NCBI GenBank assembly: GCA_002300355.1
Contig: NSGV01000002.1
Span: forward strand, 1,736,001-1,800,000
Direction of reading: 5' to 3'
Length of the DNA stretch: 64,000 nucleotides
DNA from: Streptomyces sp. TLI_235
Lineage (GTDB): Bacteria; Actinomycetota; Actinomycetes; Streptomycetales; Streptomycetaceae
The notes under the pieces were generated by a model. The model was not told where the DNA came from. It saw nothing but the letters and a program-made list of their open reading frames with translations, and made no database searches. Position numbers and translations under genes: made by a program. Of the stretch, positions 57,283 to 64,000 are shown piece by piece; the first letter of the stretch is position 1; the number at the start of each line of letters is the position of its first letter.

Positions 57283-58731
57283 GTGTCGTACTTCGATGTG
57301 GCCTCCACCGCACCCCTGCACCCCGTCGCCCGGCAGGCGCTGAACGCCGCGATCGACGAGGGGTGGGCCGACCCCGCGCGCCTCTACCGCTCCGGCCGGC
57401 AGGCCCGGATGCTGCTGGACGCCGCCCGCGAGGGCGTGGCCGCGGAACTCGGCGCCCGGGCGGACGAGATCTCCTTCACTGCGAGCGGCACCCAGGCCGT
57501 CCAACTGGGCATCCTCGGTGCGCTGCGCGGCAACCGGCGGCGCGGCGCCCACCTGGTGCACTCCGCGGTCGAGCACTCCAGCGTCCTGCACACCGCCGAG
57601 CTGCACGAGGCGCAGGGCGGCGAGGTGAGCGTCGTCCCGGTCGACCGGCACGGCCGGGTGAAGGCCACCCAGTTCGCCGCCCGGTTCACCGACACCACCG
57701 CGCTCGCCGTCCTGCAGAGCGCCAACCACGAGGTCGGCACCGTCCAGCCGGTCGACGAGGTCGCCGACCTGTGCGGCAACGTCGGCATCCCGCTGCTGGT
57801 GGACGCCGCGCAGAGCGCCGGGCGGCTGCCGGTGCCGCACGGCTGGTCACTGCTGACCGCCAGCGCCCACAAGTGGGGCGGGCCGGCCGGCGTCGGCGTG
57901 CTCGCCGTCCGCAAGGGCGTCCGCTACGCCTCCCCGCTGCCCTCCGACGAGCGGGAGCGCGGCCGGGTGCCCGGCTATGTGAACGTCCCCGCGATCGTGG
58001 CGGCCGCCGCCTCGCTGCGCGCCGTCCGGGCCGACGCCGAACGGGAGAACGCCAGACTGCACGCGCTGGTGGAGCGGATCAGGGCCCGGGTGCCCGCGCT
58101 GGTGCCGGAGGTCGAGGTGGTCGGCGACCCGGTGCGCCGGCTCCCCCACATCGTCACCTTCTCCTGCCTCTACGTGGACGGCGAGGTGCTGCTCGGCGAG
58201 CTGGACAAGGCGGGCTTCGCGGTCTCCTCCGGCTCCTCGTGCACCTCCTCCACGCTGACGCCGAGCCATGTGCTGGCGGCGATGGGGGTGCTGACCGAGG
58301 GCAACGTCCGGGTCTCGCTGCCGTTCGAGGCCGCCGAGGAGGACGTGGAGCGGTTCCTGGCCGTGCTGCCGGACCTGGTCGCGGCCGTCCGGGCGCCGCT
58401 CGGGCTGGACCTGAGGCTGCCGACCGCGGCGGAGGCGACACCGGCGGACCCGGATGTGAGCCCGGAGGCGGAGGCGGAGGCGGAGGCGACGGAGACGCTC
58501 GTGCTGGACGCGCTCGGGAAGCGCTGCCCGCTGCCGGTGATCGACCTCGCCCGGCGGATCGGCGAGGTGGCACCCGGCGGCACCGTGGTGGTGCTGGCCG
58601 ACGACGAGGCGGCCCGGCTGGACATCCCGGCCTGGTGCGAGATGCGCGCCCAGGAGTACTTGGGCGAGGCCCCGGCCACGCGGTACGGCGCGGACCGGGG
58701 CACGGCCTATCTGGTGCGCCGGGCGGACTGA
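57283..58731 (+). CDS. cysteine desulfurase fused to a TusA sulfur-carrier domain
   Basis: A 482-residue fusion. Residues 1-375 are an IscS/NifS-type PLP enzyme: YFDVASTAPLHP, SAVEHSSVLHT, VDAAQSAGRLP, Schiff-base Lys197 in SAHKWGGPAG and persulfide Cys320 in SSGSSCTSS. After an acidic Ala/Glu linker, residues about 407-482 are a TusA/SirA domain with the sulfur-accepting Cys415 in LGKRCPLPVIDLAR. Persulfide could be passed from Cys320 to Cys415 within one chain. GTG 57283 is probably leaderless, though GGGAGG directly abuts it. Confidence 0.92.
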   Translation: MSYFDVASTAPLHPVARQALNAAIDEGWADPARLYRSGRQARMLLDAAREGVAAELGARADEISFTASGTQAVQLGILGALRGNRRRGAHLVHSAVEHSSVLHTAELHEAQGGEVSVVPVDRHGRVKATQFAARFTDTTALAVLQSANHEVGTVQPVDEVADLCGNVGIPLLVDAAQSAGRLPVPHGWSLLTASAHKWGGPAGVGVLAVRKGVRYASPLPSDERERGRVPGYVNVPAIVAAAASLRAVRADAERENARLHALVERIRARVPALVPEVEVVGDPVRRLPHIVTFSCLYVDGEVLLGELDKAGFAVSSGSSCTSSTLTPSHVLAAMGVLTEGNVRVSLPFEAAEEDVERFLAVLPDLVAAVRAPLGLDLRLPTAAEATPADPDVSPEAEAEAEATETLVLDALGKRCPLPVIDLARRIGEVAPGGTVVVLADDEAARLDIPAWCEMRAQEYLGEAPATRYGADRGTAYLVRRAD

Positions 58732-58753
58732 CCGCCCGGCGGCACGGGGCGGG

Positions 58754-59728
58754 TCAGCCCAGCTTGGCGCGGACCTCGGCCGCGGCCTCCTCGCCGTACG
58801 CGACGGCGAAGCGCTCGGCGAAGTGGGCGCGGCGCAGCTCGTACTCCTGGGTGCCGACGGTCTCGATGACCAGGGTGGCGAGCATGCAGCCGACCTGGGC
58901 GGCGCGCTCCAGGTCGAGGCCCCAGGAGACGCCGGCCAGGAAGCCGGCGCGGAAGCCGTCGCCGACACCGGTCGGGTCGGCCTTGCGCTCCTCGGCGGGG
59001 CAGCCGACGGTGATCGCGGGCTCGCCCTTGCGCTCGATCCGGACGCCCTTGGGGCCGAGGGTGGTGACCCGGGTGCCGACGCGGTTCAGCAGCTCCTCGG
59101 TGTCCCAGCCGGTCTTGGACTCGATGAGCGCGGCCTCGTACTCGTTGGTGAAGAGGTACGCGGCGCCGTCGACGATCTCGCGGATGTCGTCGCCCTCCAG
59201 CCGGGCGAGCTGCTGGGAGGGGTCGGCGGCGAAGGCGTAACCGCGGCTGCGGCACTCCTGGGTGTGGCGGACCATCGCCTGCGGGTCGTCGGCACCGATC
59301 AGGACGAGGTCGAGGCCGCCGACGCGGTCGGCGATCGGCTTGAGCTCGATGTTGCGGGCCTCGGCCATGGCGCCGGTGTAGAAGGAGGCGATCTGGTTGT
59401 GGTCCAGGTCGGTGGTGCACATGAAGCGCGCGGTGTGGCGGGTCTCGGAGATGTGCACGGAGTCGGTGTCCACGCCGTTGCGCTCCAGCCAGCTGCGGTA
59501 CTCGTCGAAGTCCGCGCCGGCCGCGCCGACCAGGATCGGGCGCAGGCCCAGCACTCCCATGCCGAAGGCGATGTTGGGGCCGACGCCGCCGCGCCGGATG
59601 TCGAGGGTGTCGACCAGGAAGGAGAGCGAGACGGTGTGCAGCTGCTCGGCGACCAGCTGGTCGGCGAAGCGGCCCGGGAAGGTCGTCAGGTGGTCGGTGG
59701 CGATCGAGCCGGCGACGGCGATACGCAC
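58754..59728 (-). CDS. adoK: PfkB-family kinase, probable adenosine kinase
   Basis: A 324-residue ribokinase-fold enzyme. The N-terminal MRIAVAGSIATDHLTTFPGRF, the GGVGPNIAFGMGVLG motif, the inserted DLDHNQIASFYTGAM segment and catalytic DPTGVGDGFRAGFLAG fit the actinobacterial adenosine kinase group (Rv2202c). The location beside the HesB-like gene is the same as in M. tuberculosis. GTG 59728 has GGAG upstream. Substrate is assigned by orthology; a sugar cannot be excluded. Confidence 0.88.
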   Translation of the reverse strand: MRIAVAGSIATDHLTTFPGRFADQLVAEQLHTVSLSFLVDTLDIRRGGVGPNIAFGMGVLGLRPILVGAAGADFDEYRSWLERNGVDTDSVHISETRHTARFMCTTDLDHNQIASFYTGAMAEARNIELKPIADRVGGLDLVLIGADDPQAMVRHTQECRSRGYAFAADPSQQLARLEGDDIREIVDGAAYLFTNEYEAALIESKTGWDTEELLNRVGTRVTTLGPKGVRIERKGEPAITVGCPAEERKADPTGVGDGFRAGFLAGVSWGLDLERAAQVGCMLATLVIETVGTQEYELRRAHFAERFAVAYGEEAAAEVRAKLG

Positions 59729-59950
59729 GGGGGTCTCCTCGGGTGGCCGGTTGGCGGCCGGAAGCGGCGGTGGACCCACCTACGGTACAGCCAAGCGCTC
59801 GGGAAGCCGGGCCGACCCGAAGAGGTACTACCCCGGAGTAGCCCTGGTGGGGCGCCCTGCGGCGGCCTAGGGTCGCAGCACGGGGGCCGGTCGTCCGGCC
59901 CCCGGCCAGGCGCGCCGCGGCGACGAGGCCGCGGCCCGGCGATCGGAGCG

Positions 59951-60178
59951 ATGACAGCGATGATGCCCACCCAGCCCCCCGGAGTCCGTACCGGTGCCCT
60001 CGGGGCCGAGGCCGATTTCGAGAGCCTCGACGCCCTGGTCAGCTCCTCGCGCCGGCTCGGCCGGTTCTGGCCGCCGCTGGCGGCCGGCCCGCAGCCCGCC
60101 GCCGCGAGCCCGGCGGGGGTGTCGGTGTCGTCCGGCGCGCAGCAGTTGGTGGCGGCGATGGCCGACTACGGAAGCTAG
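59951..60178 (+). CDS. small hypothetical protein (75 residues)
   Basis: A short frame beginning ATG 59951 (or ATG 59960) after GGAG, reading MTAMMPTQPPGVRTGALGAE and then an acidic helix-like segment and an Ala/Gly/Ser-rich tail ending MADYGS. The frame is consistent with coding, with a -10-like TAGGGT near 59868 upstream. No domain is recognised. It may be a real small protein or a chance frame in GC-rich DNA. Confidence 0.5.
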   Translation: MTAMMPTQPPGVRTGALGAEADFESLDALVSSSRRLGRFWPPLAAGPQPAAASPAGVSVSSGAQQLVAAMADYGS

Positions 60179-60284
60179 ACCCCTCTCCGAGGGGAGGGTG
60201 GAACCGGATTCCGCCGGGGCACGTCAAACCGGCGCAGCACCGCTTCGGTGGCGGTTCGCTGGACCCTCGGGAGGAATTCGCACC

Positions 60285-60872
60285 ATGGACGCAAGGACCG
60301 CAGTCGTACCGTTCGGGGCCGCTCGTCGTCGTCGGGCCGCCGTGCTGGCGGCGGGGGTGGCGCTCGTCCTCGGCGGGGTCGCGGCCTGCGGGTCGCAGGC
60401 GTCGACCGGGGCGGACGGCGCGCCGTCGGCCCAGCCCACGGCGAGCGCCTCGGCGTCCGCCGGCGCGGCGTCGCCGAGCCCCTCCGCGGGCCAGTCCGGC
60501 GCGGCGAGTGCGAGCCCGGAGCCGGGGCAGCCGACCAAGCCCGGCATAGCCGTCGGCGAGCCCACGCCGACCGTGGCGAGCCTGCCCGCGGTCAGCTACA
60601 CGGTGGAGGGCGGGACGCATCTCACCGTGTGGTTCTACGGCGGGGTGTGCGAGGAGTACGCGCTGCGGGCGAACGAGGAGGCACCCGGCCTGGTCCGGGT
60701 GCGGGTGGTGGTCGACAAGCCGGCGCCGCGCGGCAAGGAGTGCCCTGCCCTCGCGAAGAAGGAGTCGGTGTCTGCGGAGCTGGCGCAGCCGCTCGGGGAC
60801 CGCAAGGTGATCGACATGACCTCCGGGTCCGGTCTCACCATGACGGGCGACGTGCCGGGCGGGCCGCGCTGA
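60285..60872 (+). CDS. secreted lipoprotein of unknown function
   Basis: A 195-residue lipoprotein. An Arg-rich n-region and hydrophobic core lead to lipobox VAAC (Cys near residue 36), followed by a Ser/Ala/Pro linker of about 50 residues. The folded part (about 95-195) has two Cys (GGVCEEYAL and GKECPALA) that may form a disulfide. GGGAGGA lies ten bases before ATG 60285. No catalytic motif is seen. Confidence 0.85.
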   Translation: MDARTAVVPFGAARRRRAAVLAAGVALVLGGVAACGSQASTGADGAPSAQPTASASASAGAASPSPSAGQSGAASASPEPGQPTKPGIAVGEPTPTVASLPAVSYTVEGGTHLTVWFYGGVCEEYALRANEEAPGLVRVRVVVDKPAPRGKECPALAKKESVSAELAQPLGDRKVIDMTSGSGLTMTGDVPGGPR

Positions 60873-60898
60873 CGGCCGGGGCCGCAAGCAGGAACGCC

Positions 60899-60932
60899 GG
60901 AGGGCGGCCCCGTGGTGTCGGGGCCGCCCTCC
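60899..60932. terminator. bidirectional terminator between the lipoprotein and ErpA-like genes
   Basis: GGAGGGCGGCCCC (60899-60911) and GGGGCCGCCCTCC (60920-60932) are perfect complements around eight bases. The hairpin lies between two convergent stop codons. Confidence 0.85.
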
Positions 60933-60956
60933 AGCGGTGCGGTGCCGGGATGCGGC

Positions 60957-61310
60957 TCAGCTGAAGGAGTCGCCGCAGGCGCAGGAGCCGGTGGCGTTCG
61001 GGTTGTCGATCGTGAAGCCCTGCTTCTCGATGGTGTCGACGAAGTCGACGGTGGCGCCGCCCAGGTACGGGGCGCTCATGCGGTCGGTGACGACCTTCAC
61101 ACCGCCGAAGTCCTTGACGACGTCGCCGTCGAGCGAGCGCTCGTCGAAGAACAGCTGGTAGCGCAGGCCGGAGCAGCCGCCAGGCTGCACGGCGACGCGC
61201 AGCGCGAGGTCGTCGCGGCCCTCCTGCTCGAGCAGGCCCTTGACCTTGGCCGCGGCGGCGTCGGTGAGGAGAATGCCACTCTCGACGGTGGTCTCGTCCT
61301 GGACGGTCAT
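60957..61310 (-). CDS. erpA: HesB/IscA-family Fe-S carrier (ErpA-like)
   Basis: A 117-residue A-type carrier that delivers Fe-S clusters to apo-proteins. The three conserved Cys are present: GGCSGLRYQLFF and the terminal GSCACGDSFS. ATG 61310 has GGGAG five bases upstream. It corresponds to Rv2204c next to adenosine kinase. Likely clients in this window include the Rieske protein, and its sulfur could come from the desulfurase genes at 44045 or 57283, which is inference. Confidence 0.93.
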   Translation of the reverse strand: MTVQDETTVESGILLTDAAAAKVKGLLEQEGRDDLALRVAVQPGGCSGLRYQLFFDERSLDGDVVKDFGGVKVVTDRMSAPYLGGATVDFVDTIEKQGFTIDNPNATGSCACGDSFS

Positions 61311-61517
61311 GCTTACTCCCGGTCTGTGACGACAGTGTGCCGCCAGTTCCAACCGGCGGCCGGCCGGATTCATTTCCGGTCGGTGGTGCGTTCGGGCGGT
61401 GTTTTCGCCACCCGAAACCTCTACGTCTCCCATGCTCGCACACCGGCCCGCCGTGGTCGGCGTCCGATCTCGGCAAACCGCCCGCGCGGGTCCGGGCCGG
61501 GGGCCAGGATGAGACAT

Positions 61518-62387
61518 GTGATCATTCGGCTGGTCAGGGACAGTGCCGCGGACGCCGCCGCCGTGCGGGAGGTGGCCGCGGCGGCGTTCGGGGACCGGGC
61601 CGACGGGGTGCGCGGGGCGGCCCCGGACGCCTGGGCCGTCCGTGGCGAGGCGCGGGCGCGGCACCTGGCGCGGACCGATCCGCAGGGGTGCTGGCTGGCC
61701 GAGGACGGCGGGCGGGTGGTGGGGGTGGCGCTGTCGCTGCGGCGCGAGGGGGTCTGGATGCTCGCCCTGCTGGTGGTCGACCCGGCCGTCCAGGGCAAGG
61801 GAGTGGGCCGGCTGCTGCTGCAGCGGGCGGCCGCGCACGGGCGGGGCTGTCTGCGGGGGATGCTGTACGCCTCTCCGTCGCCGGCGGCCGTGCGGCGGTG
61901 CCGGCTGGCCGGGTTCACGCTGCATCCGGCGATGCGGCTGCGGGGGCCGGTCGACCGGGCCGGGTTGCAGGACCCGGGCGACATCCCGGTGCACCCGGGC
62001 GGGCCGGGGCAGCTGCACCTGCTGGACTCGGTGGACCGGCGGGTGCGAGGGTCCGCGCACGGCGCCGACCACGGCTTCATGCTGGCCCACTTCGAGGAGC
62101 TGCTGGTGGCGGACTCGCTGGCGGGCAGCGGGTACTGCTACCGGGACGGCGGTGAGGTGAAGCTGCTGGCGGCGACGTCGAAGCGGATGGCGGTAAGGCT
62201 GCTGCGGGAGGCGCTGGCGCGGGTGCCGGACGGGACGGACGCGGTGGTGGAGCACGTCACCGCGGAGCAGGAGTGGGCCGTCGACGTCGGCCTGGAGGTG
62301 GGCCTGACCGTCGAGACCCACGGCTACCTGGGCCTCCGGGGCATGCGGCCGCCGGTGCCGTACCTGCCCGACGGCGCGTTCCTGTAG
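61518..62387 (+). CDS. GNAT-superfamily acetyltransferase with two GNAT-like halves
   Basis: A 289-residue protein. The first half holds the acetyl-CoA-binding motif in LALLVVDPAVQGKGVGRLLLQRAAAHG. The second half (from about residue 175) repeats a degenerate GNAT fold (GYCYRDGGEVKLLAATSKRMAVRLL). The target is unknown. CAGGAT (61505-61510) lies seven bases before GTG 61518, suggesting a leaderless start; ATG 61509 is the alternative. It converges with the decarboxylase gene. Confidence 0.82.
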   Translation: MIIRLVRDSAADAAAVREVAAAAFGDRADGVRGAAPDAWAVRGEARARHLARTDPQGCWLAEDGGRVVGVALSLRREGVWMLALLVVDPAVQGKGVGRLLLQRAAAHGRGCLRGMLYASPSPAAVRRCRLAGFTLHPAMRLRGPVDRAGLQDPGDIPVHPGGPGQLHLLDSVDRRVRGSAHGADHGFMLAHFEELLVADSLAGSGYCYRDGGEVKLLAATSKRMAVRLLREALARVPDGTDAVVEHVTAEQEWAVDVGLEVGLTVETHGYLGLRGMRPPVPYLPDGAFL

Positions 62388-62400
62388 GGCGGGAGCCCCG

Positions 62401-62439
62401 CAGGGGCGCGTGGGGGCACCGTGCCCCTGCGCGCCCCTG
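62401..62439. terminator. terminator between convergent genes, member of a repeated hairpin family
   Basis: CAGGGGCGCGTGGGGGCA at 62401 folds onto TGCCCCTGCGCGCCCCTG ending at 62439 with two mismatches. Its AGGGGCGCGTGGGGGC arm is identical to that at 45625-45640 and related to the hairpin at 31490. Confidence 0.75.
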
Positions 62440-62445
62440 GCGGGT

Positions 62446-63813
62446 CTACTCCATGGTGGCGAGGATCTCCTCGACCATCTCCATGGTGGTGCCGGGGTGG
62501 AGGAAGGCGAAGCGGGCGACGGTCTCGCCGTCCCAGCCGGTGGGGGTGACGAAGCCGATCTGGTCGGCGAGGAGCTGCTGGGACCAGCGGTAGTAGTCCT
62601 CGTGGGTCCAGCCCGTGCGGCGGAAGCAGACGGCGGAGAGCTGCGGGTCGTGCAGCAGTTCGAGGCGCTCGGTGTCGCGGATGAGCTGCGCGGTGTCCTG
62701 CGCGAGCTTGAGGCCGGTCTCGATGGCGTCGGTGTAGGCCTGGGTGCCGTGGACGGCCAGGGAGAACCAGAGCGGCAGGCCGCGGGCGCGCCGGGTGAGG
62801 TGGTAGGCGTAGTCGGTGGGGTTCCACTCGTCGCCCTCGGTGTGCAGGACGTCGAGGTAGGAGGCGTCCTGGGTGTGGACGGCGCGGGCGAGCTGCGGGT
62901 TGCGGTAGATCAGGGCGGCGCAGTCGAACGGCGCGAAGAGCCACTTGTGCGGGTCGACGACGAAGGAGTCGGCGTGCTCGATGCCGTTGTAGCGCTCACG
63001 GACGGAGGGCGCGAACAGGCCGGCGCCGCCGTACGCGCCGTCGACGTGGAACCACAGGCCGCGCTCGCGGGTGACCTCGGACAGGCCCTGCAGGTCGTCG
63101 ACGATGCCCTCGTTGGTGGTGCCCGCGGTGCCGACCACGGCGATCACGGTCTCCGGGTTCGGGTCCGCGGCGAGGGCGGCGCGCAGCGCGTCGCCGGTGA
63201 AGCGGCGGTCCACGGTCGGCACGACGAAGGCCTCGACGCCGATGATGTTGAAGGTGTTCTTGACCGAGGAGTGGACCTGGTCGGCGACGGCGATCCGCAG
63301 CCGGGCCTCCGGGCCGACGCCGAGCCTGTGGCGGGCGGTGTCGCGGGCGACGACCAGGGCGGAGAGGTTGCCGGCGGAGCCGCCGGAGACGAAGGTGCCG
63401 CCGGCCGACGCGGGGAAGCCGGCGCGGTCCGCTATCAGGCGGAGCACCTGGTTCTCGGCGGCGATGGCACCGGCCGCCTCCAGCCAGGAGATGCCCTGCA
63501 GGGAGGCGCAGGAGACGACCATGTCGAAGAGCAGGGCGGCCTTGGTGGGGGCGCAGGGGATGAAGGAGAGGTAGCGCGGGCTGTCGGCGGAGATGACGGC
63601 CCGGGAGAGCTCGTGGTCGTAGAGCTTGAGGACGTCGCCGGGGTCGTTGCCGTGCTCGTTGAGCAGGCCGGCGAGGTGGGTGCGCAGGTGCTCGCCGTCG
63701 CCGGGGTGGTCGAGGGGGACGGGGTTGTACTGCAGCCGCTCGCGCATGTAGTCGAAGACGAGGTCGACCAGCTGGTTGTCGGGCTGGTGCATGCGGTCGG
63801 CGGCTGCGGACAC
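62446..63813 (-). CDS. group II PLP-dependent amino-acid decarboxylase
   Basis: A 455-residue decarboxylase of the aromatic-amino-acid/glutamate/2,4-diaminobutyrate type. Landmarks are FVSGGSAGNLSAL (PLP phosphate), DQVHSSVKN, WFHVDGAYGG and the Schiff-base Lys in VVDPHKWLFAPFDCAAL. The amine product is not predictable from motifs alone. GTG 63813 has GAGGGA upstream. It is the last complete gene in the window and has no obvious pathway partners here. Confidence 0.9.
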   Translation of the reverse strand: MSAAADRMHQPDNQLVDLVFDYMRERLQYNPVPLDHPGDGEHLRTHLAGLLNEHGNDPGDVLKLYDHELSRAVISADSPRYLSFIPCAPTKAALLFDMVVSCASLQGISWLEAAGAIAAENQVLRLIADRAGFPASAGGTFVSGGSAGNLSALVVARDTARHRLGVGPEARLRIAVADQVHSSVKNTFNIIGVEAFVVPTVDRRFTGDALRAALAADPNPETVIAVVGTAGTTNEGIVDDLQGLSEVTRERGLWFHVDGAYGGAGLFAPSVRERYNGIEHADSFVVDPHKWLFAPFDCAALIYRNPQLARAVHTQDASYLDVLHTEGDEWNPTDYAYHLTRRARGLPLWFSLAVHGTQAYTDAIETGLKLAQDTAQLIRDTERLELLHDPQLSAVCFRRTGWTHEDYYRWSQQLLADQIGFVTPTGWDGETVARFAFLHPGTTMEMVEEILATME

Positions 63814-63952
63814 GGTGGTCCCTCTCGTTCTGGCTGCAGGGTGTGCGGGCCGGTACCGGTGGGGTTCCTGGGGCGTACCGGACACGATCAGCGTAGGCAG
63901 CGGCGCTCGGTCGGCGCGCGTCGGAACGGGGCCGCGAGGGCAGGATTCGTGC

Positions 63953-64000
63953 GTGTTCGACGGGGGTCGCGCAGCTTTCCTGCGTGGCCGGTCGGCGGTG
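63953..64000 (+). CDS. possible start of a rightward gene, cut by the window edge
   Basis: GTG 63953 is preceded by CAGGAT (63941-63946) with six bases between, the leaderless-promoter spacing seen elsewhere in this window. The frame stays open for 16 codons (MFDGGRAAFLRGRSAV) to the end. Too little is visible for identification, and it may be a chance arrangement. Confidence 0.35.
   Translation, partial: MFDGGRAAFLRGRSAV

Overview
This is a GC-rich actinobacterial chromosome segment with GTG and TTG starts, several leaderless promoters and one TTA codon. It looks like a streptomycete (Streptomyces or Kitasatospora). Gene content and order match the conserved block that in Mycobacterium tuberculosis runs from about Rv2172c to Rv2204c, and in Streptomyces coelicolor from about SCO2100 to SCO2162. 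This is core chromosome, not an accessory island. The only clear mobile element is one IS110-family copy.

Layout. 1-5.9 kb: a partial gene, a DUF4126 membrane protein, a CrtI-like FAD oxidoreductase, a Gln-rich membrane protein, metF and a polyprenyl diphosphate synthase. 5.9-10.6 kb: thiamine genes, with thiE (minus strand) beside an Rv2175c-like gene and a TPP riboswitch driving thiO-thiS-thiG (plus strand). 10.7-14.1 kb: a PASTA Ser/Thr kinase, a SuoX-like molybdoenzyme, bacterioferritin, and bacterioferritin-associated ferredoxin behind iron-box-like sites. 14.2-17.8 kb: aromatic biosynthesis, with a class II DAHP synthase and a fused trpEG behind a leader peptide and attenuator. 17.8-19.1 kb: the IS110 insertion. 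19.3-25.2 kb: a MacRS-like two-component system, a PlsC acyltransferase, an esterase and a lipoprotein with a TTA codon. 25.2-34.3 kb: a nuclease-fold protein, glucokinase, an ArsA-like ATPase, a SRPBCC protein, FadD, PimB'-like and GT-C glycosyltransferases. 34.4-42.7 kb: a frameshifted sugar kinase, a gluzincin protease, three tandem NlpC/P60 hydrolases (the middle one with a c-di-AMP riboswitch) and a frameshifted NYN-domain gene. 42.8-47.3 kb: rhomboid, an AsnC-type sensor, a SAM-IV-controlled class V aminotransferase, trpD and a receiver-like protein. 47.6-57 kb: the respiratory supercomplex genes ctaE-qcrCAB and ctaCDF, separated by a GntR regulator and an L,D-transpeptidase. 57.3-64 kb: a cysteine desulfurase-TusA fusion, adenosine kinase, a lipoprotein, an ErpA-like Fe-S carrier, a double-GNAT protein and a PLP decarboxylase.

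The block combines supply of cofactors and building blocks (folate, thiamine, aromatic amino acids, sulfur and Fe-S) with envelope construction and the bc1-aa3 respiratory chain. RNA control is dense: TPP, c-di-AMP and SAM-IV riboswitches plus a trp attenuator. Two core genes (about 34.49 kb and 40.98 kb) each lack one base in a G/C run. That is either genuine decay or sequencing error. I found no CRISPR array, tRNA, rRNA or biosynthetic gene cluster.
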